DNA from: Acidimicrobiia bacterium
GTDB lineage: Bacteria > Actinomycetota > Acidimicrobiia > Acidimicrobiales > MedAcidi-G1
Assembly (NCBI GenBank): GCA_015658775.1
Contig: DQOF01000139.1
Location: 1 to 33,113, forward strand
Reading direction: 5' to 3'
Length of the DNA: 33,113 bases
In this document: one piece after another, positions 1 through 7,152 of the stretch
How the letters are laid out: each line of letters opens with the position of its first letter
How positions within the stretch are numbered: the stretch's first letter is position 1
Translations under genes and position numbers: made by a program
Notes under the pieces: generated by a model
What the model saw: the letters and a program-made list of their open reading frames with translations, nothing else
Told to the model about the DNA's origin: nothing
Database searches by the model: none

Positions 1-578
1 CCACCGATGAACCCGACGGTTCCGGTCTGGCTCTTAAGGCCTGCCGCTGCGCCGACGAGGAAGGAACCCTCATGTTCGGCGAACCCCAGGGAGGCGACGT
101 TGGGTGCCTCGACCCAGCCGTCGATGATGCCGAAGGCCGTGTCCGGGTACTCTGCTGCGACCTCAGTCATCGTGTCGGCGAACAAGAAGCCGACACCGAT
201 CACCAGGTCGTTCTCGTCAGCCTGGAGGCGCAACAACTCGGCGCGGTTGGAACCATCACTGTTGGGTGAAGCATCAGAGATCGACGCACCCAACTCGTTC
301 TGACCTTGCTCAAGGCCCATGTACGCAGAGTCGTTGAAACCCCCGTCGCCACGACCACCGATGTCGAATACGAGACCCACACTCACGGACTCGATAGGCG
401 CAGCCGTCGTAGCCGCAGGGGCAGCCGTCGTAGCCGCAGCAGGTGCGGCCGTGGTGGCCGCAGCAGGTGCCCTTGTCGTGGCAGCAGGCGCCGCCTCTTC
501 GGCTTCGCTGCCGCATGCCGAGAAGACCAGGATCGACCCCAGCAGTACGGCTAGCAGTCCTTGTACTCGCTTGCTCAT
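1..578 (-). CDS. BMP/PnrA-family substrate-binding lipoprotein (3' end outside window)
   Basis: This gene runs off the left edge, so only the first 192 codons are visible; it is absent from the ORF track. It starts at ATG 578 after a GGAGG ribosome-binding site. The protein opens with a lipoprotein signal peptide ending in a lipobox (VFSAC, Cys22). A low-complexity linker follows, with about four imperfect PAAATTAA-type repeats. The mature domain has the features of the basic membrane protein/PnrA family: SVGLVFDIGGRGDGGFND near its start, a GLEQG helix, VIGVGFLFADTM and FAEHEGSFLVGAAAG. Family members are extracytoplasmic receptors for ABC importers, mostly of nucleosides. It should be anchored outside the membrane and feed a permease/ATPase set lying beyond the window, which I cannot see. 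Nucleoside as the ligand is inference from the family. Confidence 0.9.
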   Translation of the reverse strand, partial: MSKRVQGLLAVLLGSILVFSACGSEAEEAAPAATTRAPAAATTAAPAAATTAAPAATTAAPIESVSVGLVFDIGGRGDGGFNDSAYMGLEQGQNELGASISDASPNSDGSNRAELLRLQADENDLVIGVGFLFADTMTEVAAEYPDTAFGIIDGWVEAPNVASLGFAEHEGSFLVGAAAGLKSQTGTVGFIG

Positions 579-590
579 GAACCCCTCCAG

Positions 591-617
591 GTAACTTGTC
601 GTTACGTAGTGTCACTA
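591..617. promoter_or_regulatory. Two adjacent inverted repeats upstream of the BMP lipoprotein gene
   Basis: Two small dyads lie just upstream of the lipoprotein ribosome-binding site: gtaac-ttgtc-gttac (591-605) and tagtg-t-cacta (607-617). Similar words (gtcac, gtaac) recur at about 651-671. They could be an operator for the importer, or a weak leader hairpin. No regulator gene is visible in the window. The rest of the 579-810 gap shows nothing I recognise. Confidence 0.35.
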
Positions 618-810
618 TGGTCGCGGCAGACCGAGGCCTCGTCGCGGGGGCGTCACAGTAGCGCACGTAACGGTCCTGCGCACGTGGGTCCTGCAGAAAC
701 GGGGTTCTACGTGCCGGGTGTCGGCGGGGCAGTAGCCACGACCGTGGTGAGGATGCCGCCGCGGACGATGGTCGGCAACGGGCGGTAGGGCGCTCCCGGC
801 GGAACCAGGC

Positions 811-900
811 TCAGCTGTTGCGGCCCACGTTGGGCTTGCGGCCGTGGTTTGCCTTCTTGCGCCTGGCGTTGACGCGCTTCTTGCTGGTGTGCTTCGACAT
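811..900 (-). CDS. Small ribosomal protein bL37-like (29 aa)
   Basis: A 29-codon gene too short for the ORF track. It encodes a very basic peptide beginning MSKHTSKKRVNARRKK and continuing ANHGRKPNVGR. The ANHG(R/K)(K/R)PN core matches the end of actinobacterial bL37, a roughly 24-residue large-subunit protein first noticed in mycobacterial ribosome structures. By family knowledge it binds 23S rRNA. It has no Shine-Dalgarno sequence, but a perfect -10 hexamer TAGCCT (908-913, minus strand) sits exactly seven bases before the ATG, so the mRNA is probably leaderless. It diverges from ychF. The long ychF reading frame from ATG 818 would run antisense across this gene, which argues for the later ychF start. 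The bL37 name rests on a short motif and is the less certain part; that a gene is here is better supported. Confidence 0.68.
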   Translation of the reverse strand: MSKHTSKKRVNARRKKANHGRKPNVGRNS

Positions 901-907
901 GCAGGTG

Positions 908-913
908 AGGCTA
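908..913 (-). promoter_or_regulatory. Leaderless -10 box of the bL37-like gene
   Basis: On the minus strand TAGCCT is followed by seven bases and then the ATG at 900. This is the TANNNT-to-start spacing typical of leaderless actinobacterial mRNAs. No clear -35 is seen. Confidence 0.55.
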
Positions 914-947
914 TCGGCCCCACCGCCGGGGACCGCCCGTACGCCCC

Positions 948-953
948 TAGCCT
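948..953 (+). promoter_or_regulatory. Candidate -10 box for ychF
   Basis: TAGCCT on the plus strand would start transcription near 960 and give ychF a leader of about 75 bases containing its AGGAG site. It faces away from the bL37 promoter. Confidence 0.35.
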
Positions 954-1036
954 GCTGTGCCGGCCCGATCCACCGGCCACATGTCGGCACATCCCGGCCG
1001 ACACCGGAGGATCGACGGGTCCCGCTAGGAGCGACG

Positions 1037-2110
1037 TTGGAGCGATTCGGGTTCGTAGGACTACCAAATGCCGGAAAGTCCTCCCTCTACAACGCCCTGG
1101 CAGGCGGCGGTGCGCTGGCAGCCCCCTACGCCTTCGCCACCACCGATCCGAACATCGGCGTGGCCAGGGTGCCCGACGACCGCCTCTACCGGCTCGCCGA
1201 GATGAGCAGTTCGGCCAGGGTCGTTCCTGCCACCGTGCAGTTCGCCGACATCGGCGGCCTGGTCGAGGGAGCGGCGCAGGGCGAGGGCCTCGGAAACAAA
1301 TTCCTGGCCGGGATCCGTGAGGTGGATGCCATCGTGTTCGTGCTGCGGGCGTTCAGGGACGACGACGTCCCGGGCCCGTGTGATCCGTTGGAGAACCTCC
1401 GGATCGTCGAGATCGAGTTGGCGTTGGCCGACCTCGACACCGGCGAGCGGCAACTGGACAAGCTGCGTCGGGCGTCCAAGGGCGACCCCTCGATGGTGCC
1501 GGCGGTCGATGCCCTGGCCGGTGCGGTCGACCTGCTAGCCGAGGGTGTGCCGATCTACCGCAGCGACATGTCCGACGAGGACCGGGAGCGGCTCTCCCCC
1601 TTCTTCCTTTTGACCGACAAGCCGGTGCTCGCCGTGGTGAACCTGGACGAGGAGCAGGTCGCCGACCCGGACCCGGTGACTGATCCGGTGGTCTCGGAGT
1701 TGGACGGTGCGGATGTGATCGGAATGTGCGTCCAGTTGGAGGCCGAGGCGGCGATGCTGGAAGAGGCGGACCGGACCGAGATGCTCGAGGGCCTGGGGCT
1801 CGGTGAGGGCGCACTACCGAGGTTCGTGCGGGCCGCGTACCACCAACTGGGCCTCCGGACGTTCCTGACCACGGGCGAGAAGGAGAGCCGCGCATGGACG
1901 TTCCGCGCCGGTTCGACTGCGCCCGAGTGCGCCGGGCGGATCCACACGGACTTCCAGCGCGGCTTCATCAGGGCGGAGACGATCAACTGGGACGTCCTGC
2001 TGGAACAGGGGTCCTGGGCCAAGGCCCGCGGTGCCGGCCTCGTGCGCAGTGAGGGCAAGGACTACCACCCGGTGGACGGCGACGTCATGGAGTTCCGCTT
2101 CAACGTCTGA
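1037..2110 (+). CDS. ychF: Redox-regulated ATPase YchF (Obg-family, OLA1-type)
   Basis: A 357-residue TRAFAC-class P-loop protein, close to the usual length of about 363. The G1 motif GLPNAGKSS lies at residues 8-16. Switch II follows as DIGGLVEGA. The G4 position reads NLDE rather than NKxD, the family hallmark that favours ATP over GTP. The C-terminal TGS domain is clear (LRTFLTTGEKE ... DYHPVDGDVMEFRFNV). YchF proteins bind ribosomes and act in stress and translation quality control. I chose TTG 1037: it has AGGAG at 1027-1031 with five-base spacing, and residue 2 onwards matches the family N-terminus (ERFGFVGLPN). The ORF track's ATG 818 would add 73 atypical residues and overlap the bL37-like gene. 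It is convergent with the Qng1 gene, with 34 bases between the stops. Confidence 0.95.
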   Translation: MERFGFVGLPNAGKSSLYNALAGGGALAAPYAFATTDPNIGVARVPDDRLYRLAEMSSSARVVPATVQFADIGGLVEGAAQGEGLGNKFLAGIREVDAIVFVLRAFRDDDVPGPCDPLENLRIVEIELALADLDTGERQLDKLRRASKGDPSMVPAVDALAGAVDLLAEGVPIYRSDMSDEDRERLSPFFLLTDKPVLAVVNLDEEQVADPDPVTDPVVSELDGADVIGMCVQLEAEAAMLEEADRTEMLEGLGLGEGALPRFVRAAYHQLGLRTFLTTGEKESRAWTFRAGSTAPECAGRIHTDFQRGFIRAETINWDVLLEQGSWAKARGAGLVRSEGKDYHPVDGDVMEFRFNV

Positions 2111-2132
2111 GCCGCGGCGGCAGCCTCCCCAC

Positions 2133-2160
2133 TACATGATCGTGTCAGTACATGATCGTG
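2133..2160. repeat. Short tandem duplication at the Qng1 3' end
   Basis: The 12-mer tacatgatcgtg occurs at 2133-2144 and 2149-2160, a 16-base period. The second copy encodes the last residues of Qng1; the first lies just beyond its stop codon, between the convergent genes. It looks like a small slippage duplication. Confidence 0.6.
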
Positions 2161-3155
2161 CGGGTGAGGTGGTGTGGCCGCAGCGTGGGGAATGCCTTGT
2201 GGTAGGTGCTCCACAGCCTGTAGTCGAGTTGCGGAATGACGATCTGCCTGTCGGCCGGCCTGATCAGGTTGATGGCGTCGGTGAGCAGGGCGGTCGCGTA
2301 GATCGTGTGCGAGCGGATCTCGACCTCCTCGTCGGAGTCCCTCTCCAGGAGTATTCCTCGGGTGATCTGGTCGTCGAGTTCCGCTGTGTACTCGAGTACT
2401 CCCATCATCTGGAGGGCGACCGGCAGTATGTAGTCGGCGAACGCGGTCATGTCGGCCAGGTCACGTATGGCCAGTGCTCCCGTCGCACATAGCGAGACGT
2501 GCAGCGACCAGAGGCAGAGCTGCCCGAGCTTGTAGAACCTGACGGGTTGGCCGTTGTAGTCGCTGACGTCGGCGAATCGCGGGAACTCCTGCACCAGTCG
2601 TTCGAGCAGACCGTTTCCGTCTGCGTAGTTGGCAGGTTCACACGATCGGACGAAGTTGTGGAAGCGGCCGTCGTACCTCTCGACAAGGACTGCGCCGATC
2701 TCGTTCAGGATCTGCGCACGCTCCTCGAGCATCGGCATCTCCATGTTGCCCCGGAAGATCGAGGCAAGGTCATCTGCCGTGACCGTGGCCAGGAACCCGC
2801 CATCGAGGACGGGGGTGCCGCTGTGGGCGGCGTTATGGATTCCGGCGAACATGGCCTCGGCGTCAGCCCACCTACGCCCCTGGTAGTCGGTCTCGAACCT
2901 CTTGCCCGATTCGAAGTCCGTGTAGGCGAAGTTGACAGACGAGGTAAGCATGGAAGCGTCGATGATCGTGTCCGGGTCGGAGCCGAAGTCGAAGGGCCCC
3001 TCGACCGACCCGTCCGGCATGGTGAACTCCTCGTAGGCCATCCACCGGGCGACCCGGTCGACAGCAGCCTCCGAGGTGCGGACGTGCCCCGATGCTTCGA
3101 CTACCGGGATGACGGACCGGAGCACGGGCTTCTCCCAGGCACTGATTCTCGGCAT
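2145..3155 (-). CDS. Queuosine salvage hydrolase, Qng1/DUF2419 family
   Basis: A 336-residue protein matching the queuosine salvage family (DUF2419; human C9orf64/QNG1), close to the human length of 341. Conserved stretches run through the whole protein: VNFAYTDF near residue 75, an IFRGN..MPMLEERAQILNEIG block, NFVRSCE, a LVQEFPRFADV segment, YKLGQLC, DMTAFADYILPVALQ, EVEIRSHTIYA, and the C-terminal LDYRLW. Characterised members are N-glycosidases that release the base queuine from queuosine 5'-phosphate or queuosine, recycling it for tRNA modification. ATG 3155 is preferred over the track's 3206 because GGAG lies seven bases upstream and the extra 17 residues are unlike the family. It is divergent from the ribokinase gene. 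No tgt or Q-transport gene is in the window, so the salvage route is inferred from family alone. Confidence 0.87.
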   Translation of the reverse strand: MPRISAWEKPVLRSVIPVVEASGHVRTSEAAVDRVARWMAYEEFTMPDGSVEGPFDFGSDPDTIIDASMLTSSVNFAYTDFESGKRFETDYQGRRWADAEAMFAGIHNAAHSGTPVLDGGFLATVTADDLASIFRGNMEMPMLEERAQILNEIGAVLVERYDGRFHNFVRSCEPANYADGNGLLERLVQEFPRFADVSDYNGQPVRFYKLGQLCLWSLHVSLCATGALAIRDLADMTAFADYILPVALQMMGVLEYTAELDDQITRGILLERDSDEEVEIRSHTIYATALLTDAINLIRPADRQIVIPQLDYRLWSTYHKAFPTLRPHHLTRTIMY

Positions 3156-3321
3156 GGCAGTTCTCCGCTGGTGGTGGGGACGGCGGGTCGAGTGTCGTCC
3201 ATCCACCGGGCCGGTTCCAAGACGGGCCTGTTGGCCGTGCAGACGGCCTGATGCCAGCGGAGGTCCCGGGCCCTCGTTACCCTCGGGCGGAGAGATTCCC
3301 GAGATTCACCAGGACGCGCAC

Positions 3322-4254
3322 GTGGCAGTCGAACCGGCCGAGTCGACCGGCCTTGTGATCGTCGTCGGCTCCACCATGATCGATCTCGTCGCGTACTCCC
3401 AGCGGGTTCCAGAAGCCGGGGAGACGATCATCGGGGACCGGTTCCAGATGGGCTTCGGAGGCAAGGGTGCCAATCAGGCCGTCATGGCGTCGCTCCTGGG
3501 CGCGAGGGTCGCGATGGTCAACTGTGTCGGAGACGACTCATACGGGCAGTTGACGAGGGACAACCTCGGGTCCTTCGGGATCGATACCGATCATGTCCAC
3601 ACCGTTCCCGGGGCCAGCGGAGTCGCACCCATCTGGGTCGAACCCGACGGGACCAACAGGATCATCATCGTTCCCGGCGCCAACAACGGGCTGACCGGCG
3701 AGATGGCCGTCGAGGCCGTCAGGTCGTTCGACGACCTCTCCGTCGTCGTCGGCCAGTTGGAGGTTCCCCAGGCCGCGACGACAGCGGGTTTCGCCGAGGC
3801 GAGGTCGAAAGGGGTGATGACGGTCCTCAACCCGGCGCCGGCAGCGGTCCTGGAGCCCGACCTGCTGGCAGTGACCGACTGGCTCATTCCCAACGAGGTC
3901 GAGTTCTCGATCCTGGCCGACGGCGCAGATCCCGAAGACGGGGCCCTTGTCGCGTACGCGGAGCGGACCGGCGCCAGGTTGCTGGTGACCCTGGGCGGGG
4001 ACGGGGTCGCCCTCCTGGAGGAGGACGGCACGGTCTCGAGGCATCCCGCCGATCGGGTGGAACCGGTCGACACGACCGGAGCGGGCGACGCGTTCGTAGG
4101 TGCCTTCGTTGCCGGGTTGGCTGCCGGCCTCGGTGAGATGACGGCCGTTCGACTCGGGACTTCATGTGCCGGGGAGAGCGTCACCCGTCCGGGCACCCAG
4201 ACCTCCTTCCCGTCCCGGGAACGCTGCAGGGAGATTCTGGCCACCTGTTCCTGA
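3322..4254 (+). CDS. rbsK: Ribokinase-family sugar kinase
   Basis: A 310-residue PfkB/ribokinase-fold kinase of usual length. It begins LVIVVGSTMIDLVAYSQRVP and shows the first PfkB signature (FGGKGANQAVMASLLGA). NPAPA lies in mid-domain, PNEVEF follows, and the C-terminal DTTGAGDAFVGAF motif carries the catalytic Asp and the anion hole. These features fit ATP-dependent phosphorylation of D-ribose or a related sugar or nucleoside in the cytoplasm. GTG 3322 was chosen over the track's ATG 3076: it has AGGA at 3311-3314, and the upstream residues are compositionally random and antisense to Qng1. A TACCCT hexamer at 3278-3283 could be its -10. The nearby BMP nucleoside receptor would make ribose from nucleosides a sensible substrate, but that link is inference. 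Confidence 0.88.
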   Translation: MAVEPAESTGLVIVVGSTMIDLVAYSQRVPEAGETIIGDRFQMGFGGKGANQAVMASLLGARVAMVNCVGDDSYGQLTRDNLGSFGIDTDHVHTVPGASGVAPIWVEPDGTNRIIIVPGANNGLTGEMAVEAVRSFDDLSVVVGQLEVPQAATTAGFAEARSKGVMTVLNPAPAAVLEPDLLAVTDWLIPNEVEFSILADGADPEDGALVAYAERTGARLLVTLGGDGVALLEEDGTVSRHPADRVEPVDTTGAGDAFVGAFVAGLAAGLGEMTAVRLGTSCAGESVTRPGTQTSFPSRERCREILATCS

Positions 4255-4271
4255 GCCGTGTCGACGGCATC

Positions 4272-4277
4272 TACGCT
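4272..4277 (+). promoter_or_regulatory. Leaderless -10 box of the DUF192-rsmI operon
   Basis: TACGCT is followed by six bases and then ATG 4284, with no Shine-Dalgarno sequence between. This supports a leaderless mRNA and the chosen start. Confidence 0.5.
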
Positions 4278-4283
4278 GCCGCC

Positions 4284-4613
4284 ATGGCTTGGTTGGTCTG
4301 CGGTGATCGGGTGTTGGCCAGTCTGGAGATAGCCGACTCGTCAACGGCGCGGAGGCGCGGGCTGCTCCGCCGCGACGGGATCGAGGGCGCGCTGCTTCTC
4401 CGGCCTGCGAACTCCGTGCACACGGTGGGAATGCGGTTCGCCATCGACGTAGCCCACCTCGACGCCGACCTGCGGGTGCTGCGCACGTCGACCATGGCGC
4501 GTCATCGCGTGGGCCGTCCCGTGCCGGGTGCCCGGGCGGTGGTCGAGGCCGATGCCGGATCGTTCGAACGATGGGGTCTGGCCGTCGGCGACGAACTCGA
4601 GGTGAGGGAGTGA
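4284..4613 (+). CDS. DUF192 family protein
   Basis: A 109-residue protein of the DUF192 family: short beta-rich proteins of unknown biochemical function. The typical core is present: a GLLRRDGIEGALLLRPANSVHTVGM stretch and then FAIDVAHLDADLRVL, matching the family pattern of Gly-Leu-Met, a Phe/Leu-rich strand, His-x-x-(Trp/Gly)-Met and a later Asp. The end (GDELEVRE) is also usual. There is no signal peptide, unlike many proteobacterial members, so it is probably cytoplasmic. ATG 4284 was chosen because the leaderless -10 box sits six bases upstream; the track's 4164 start would overlap the ribokinase gene by 91 bases. Its stop overlaps the rsmI start by four bases (GTGA), so the two are probably co-translated. 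Confidence 0.82.
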   Translation: MAWLVCGDRVLASLEIADSSTARRRGLLRRDGIEGALLLRPANSVHTVGMRFAIDVAHLDADLRVLRTSTMARHRVGRPVPGARAVVEADAGSFERWGLAVGDELEVRE

Positions 4614-5476
4614 GCGACGGGTCGGTCGGGGGCAGGCTGATCCTCGTGGCGACCCCGATCGGCAACCTGGGCGACCTCTCGCAGCGGGCTGTCGAGGTCC
4701 TGGCCGCCGCCGACCTCATTGCCTGCGAGGACACCCGCAGGACCGGCAGGCTCCTCCAGCACGCCGGGATAACAGGAGCGTCGCTGGTGCGTGTCGACCA
4801 GCACACGGAGGATCGGGCGTCCGGGAGGATCGTGGACCGGTTGGCCGGGGGTGGAACGGTCGCTGTGGTCACCGACGCCGGCACACCCGGCATCTCGGAC
4901 CCGGGTGAGCGGCTAGTTCGGCGTGTTTTGGGCGAGGGGTTCGAGGTGTCGGTGGTTCCCGGGCCGTCGGCACCGGTCGCCGCCCTGGTTGTCAGCGGCC
5001 TGCCCACCGACCGCTGGTGCATGGAGGGGTTCCTGCCCCGGAAGGGGGCTGCGCGGACCGACCGGCTGGCGGAACTGGCGGTCGAGGAGCGCACGATGGT
5101 GTTCTTCGAGTCGCCGAACCGTCTTGCCGTGACCCTGGCCGACATGGTCGGGGCGTTCGGGGCGGGTCGGCAAGTGGCGGTGGCCCGGGAACTCACCAAG
5201 CTCCACGAGGAGGTCTGGCGCGGAACCCTTGCCGATGCGGTCTCCTGGGTGCAGGACCCGCCGAGGGGTGAGGTCGTGGTCGTGGTAGGAGGTGCGTCGC
5301 CGGCCGCCGGGGCGGGCGACGACCGCATCCGTGCATTGGTGGCCGATGCCAGGAGCGCCGGCTCGTCGACCCGTGACGCCGCCGACGAGGCAGCCCGCCG
5401 GCTCGGGGTGTCACGCCGACGCGCCTATCGGCTGGCCCTGGAGGCCCATGCTCCGGAGAATGGGGCCCAGCGGTAG
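4610..5476 (+). CDS. rsmI: 16S rRNA 2'-O-methyltransferase RsmI
   Basis: A 288-residue member of the tetrapyrrole-methylase fold that methylates the 2'-OH of C1402 in 16S rRNA using SAM. Diagnostic motifs are LVATPIGNLGDLS at the N-terminus, IACEDTRRTG, VVTDAGTPGISDPG, VPGPSAPVAAL and FFESPNRL. The family C-terminal extension ends with an HTH-like GVSRRRAYRLAL. GTG 4610 overlaps the DUF192 stop by four bases (GTGA) and is preceded by a purine-rich GAGGTGAGG site; the track's ATG 4571 would need a 43-base overlap. Its TAG stop also forms the first three bases of the metG -10 box. With rsmA downstream, two of the 16S decoding-region modifiers lie in one gene block. Confidence 0.95.
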   Translation: MSDGSVGGRLILVATPIGNLGDLSQRAVEVLAAADLIACEDTRRTGRLLQHAGITGASLVRVDQHTEDRASGRIVDRLAGGGTVAVVTDAGTPGISDPGERLVRRVLGEGFEVSVVPGPSAPVAALVVSGLPTDRWCMEGFLPRKGAARTDRLAELAVEERTMVFFESPNRLAVTLADMVGAFGAGRQVAVARELTKLHEEVWRGTLADAVSWVQDPPRGEVVVVVGGASPAAGAGDDRIRALVADARSAGSSTRDAADEAARRLGVSRRRAYRLALEAHAPENGAQR

Positions 5477-5479
5477 CCT
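5474..5479 (+). promoter_or_regulatory. Leaderless -10 box of metG, overlapping the rsmI stop codon
   Basis: TAGCCT begins with the rsmI TAG stop and lies eight bases before ATG 5488. A GGAGG at 5481-5485 is only two bases from the ATG, too close to act as a normal ribosome-binding site, so leaderless initiation is the better reading. Confidence 0.5.
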
Positions 5480-5487
5480 CGGAGGCC

Positions 5488-7152
5488 ATGTCCATCCCGA
5501 TCCTGGTCGCCGTGGCCTGGCCGTACGCCTCGGGGTCCCGCCACCTCGGCCACCTTGCAGGTGCCTACCTGCCGGCCGACGTCTTCGCCAGGTACCAGAG
5601 GCTGGCCGGCAACCGGGTTCTCATGGTCAGCGGCTCGGACGTGCACGGCACGCCCATCACGGTCCGGGCCGATGCCGAGGGCGTGACGCCGGCGGAGATC
5701 GCCGACCGCTACCACGCAGAGTTCGTCGGCGACTGGGAACGCCTTGGAATCAGCTGGGATCTCTACACCTCGACCGGCACGGCGAACCACGCTGTGGTGA
5801 CCCACGACCTCTTCCTGACGTTGCTCCAGAACGGCCACATCGACAAGCGCACCAGCGAGCAGTACTTCGACGTCGACGCCGCCAGGTTCCTTCCCGACCG
5901 CTACATAGAGGGCACCTGCCCACACTGCGGCTACACAGAGGCTCGGGGGGACCAGTGCGAGGACTGCGGGCGCACCCTGGATCCAGACGAACTGGTGGAT
6001 CCCCGGTCCAGGATCACCGGCACTGTGCCGGAGTTGCGCGAGACGGAGCACTTCTTCCTGCGGCTGTCGGACTTCGGTGAGGAGTTGGGCGGTTGGCTCG
6101 ACACGCGGGAGGGCTGGCGCAGGCACGTCCTGAACTTCTCGAGGGGCTGGATCGAGGAGGGCCTCCAGGACCGCGCCATAACCCGCGACCTGGAGTGGGG
6201 CGTCGACGTGCCCGTCGACGACCTGGGTCCGGGCAAGCGCATCTACGTGTGGTTCGAGGCGGTCATCGGCTACCTGTCGGCGTCGAAAGAGTGGGCGCAG
6301 CGGCAGGGCGACCCCGAGGCCTGGCGCGAGTGGTGGGAGGGCGACGCCAGGTCCGTCTACTTCATCGGCAAGGACAACATCCCGTTCCACACCATCATCT
6401 GGCCGGGGATGCTCCTCGGCTATGGCGGTCTGAACCTGCCGACCGACGTGCCGGCCAACAACTACGTCACCTTCAAGGGGGGTAAGGCGTCGGCCAGTCG
6501 GGGTGTGGGCCTCACCATCGGCGAGGCGCTCGGGTTGTTCGAGGCCGACGCCATCAGGTATGCGCTGGCCGCTTCGCTGCCGGAGCAGAGCGACACGGAC
6601 ATCTCGGTCGAGGAGATAGGCCGTCGGGTCAACGAGGAGCTGGTGGCCACCTGGGGGAACCTGGTGAACCGGGTGCTGTCCATGGTGCACAGCACCTGCG
6701 GCGCCGAGGTGCCGGGTCCCGGCAGCCGCACCGGGGACGACCTCGCCCTGCTGGACCGGATAGACGAGGCGCTGGTCCGGGTGGGTGGCCAGATCGACCG
6801 GGTCGAGTTGCGGGCCGGCCTGCGGACGGGAATGGAGGCTGCCGCCGCGGTCAATGCGTACCTGAACGCCACCGAGCCGTGGAGGCTGGCGAAGGTCGAT
6901 CCGGAGCGCGCCAGCGTCGTGCTCGGTACCGCCCTGGCGGCTGTCAGCGGGGTGCGCCTCGCGTTGGCGCCCTACCTGCCGTTCTCGTCGTCTGCCCTCG
7001 ACGATGTGCTGGGCGAGTTGCACGCCTGGCGTCGGATAGAGCCGGAACCCGGCACGCCTGTGCCCAAGCCTACGCCGCTGTTTCTGAAGGTGAATCTCGA
7101 AGAACTACTGGCCGACGGGGCTGATGGGGGCCGTGGAGGCACCGTGGGGTGA
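5488..7152 (+). CDS. metG: Methionyl-tRNA synthetase, archaeal-like type
   Basis: A 554-residue class I synthetase that charges tRNA-Met. The HIGH motif reads HLGH in GSRHLGHLAGAYLPAD. One zinc knuckle is visible (CPHCGYTEARGDQCEDCG, near residue 150). The position of a second knuckle (PRSRITGTVPEL) has lost its cysteines. FIGKDNIPFH and the anticodon-binding helix (NEELVATWGNLVNRVL) are intact. The KMSKS loop reads KASAS in GGKASASRG, so its second lysine is alanine. From memory, the overall pattern resembles archaeal MetRS (KFSTS loop) more than the mycobacterial type. There is no C-terminal EMAP/tRNA-binding domain. Translation probably begins on a leaderless mRNA, and the stop overlaps the tatD start by four bases. 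I see no riboswitch or T-box upstream: only 11 bases separate it from rsmI. Confidence 0.95.
   Translation: MSIPILVAVAWPYASGSRHLGHLAGAYLPADVFARYQRLAGNRVLMVSGSDVHGTPITVRADAEGVTPAEIADRYHAEFVGDWERLGISWDLYTSTGTANHAVVTHDLFLTLLQNGHIDKRTSEQYFDVDAARFLPDRYIEGTCPHCGYTEARGDQCEDCGRTLDPDELVDPRSRITGTVPELRETEHFFLRLSDFGEELGGWLDTREGWRRHVLNFSRGWIEEGLQDRAITRDLEWGVDVPVDDLGPGKRIYVWFEAVIGYLSASKEWAQRQGDPEAWREWWEGDARSVYFIGKDNIPFHTIIWPGMLLGYGGLNLPTDVPANNYVTFKGGKASASRGVGLTIGEALGLFEADAIRYALAASLPEQSDTDISVEEIGRRVNEELVATWGNLVNRVLSMVHSTCGAEVPGPGSRTGDDLALLDRIDEALVRVGGQIDRVELRAGLRTGMEAAAAVNAYLNATEPWRLAKVDPERASVVLGTALAAVSGVRLALAPYLPFSSSALDDVLGELHAWRRIEPEPGTPVPKPTPLFLKVNLEELLADGADGGRGGTVG

Noticed and set aside
401-500. Tandem repeats in the lipoprotein gene as a possible CRISPR or VNTR locus
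   Set aside because: The units are imperfect and in frame, and encode an Ala/Thr/Pro linker typical of actinobacterial lipoproteins; there are no spacers.
818-1036. ORF-track start of ychF at ATG 818
   Set aside because: It adds 73 residues before the conserved YchF N-terminus and runs antisense across the bL37-like gene; TTG 1037 has a good ribosome-binding site.
5477-5487. SAM riboswitch or T-box upstream of metG
   Set aside because: Only 11 bases separate rsmI from metG and the mRNA is probably leaderless, so there is no room for a leader RNA.
5425-7023. 532-aa minus-strand ORF antisense to metG, and similar long ORFs at 7734-9341, 16683-17711, 17545-18789 and 24885-26531
   Set aside because: These lie opposite clear, full-length conserved genes, have shadow-like composition (runs of Arg, Pro, Ser, Gly), no family motifs and no start signals. 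Long antisense frames are expected in GC-rich DNA.
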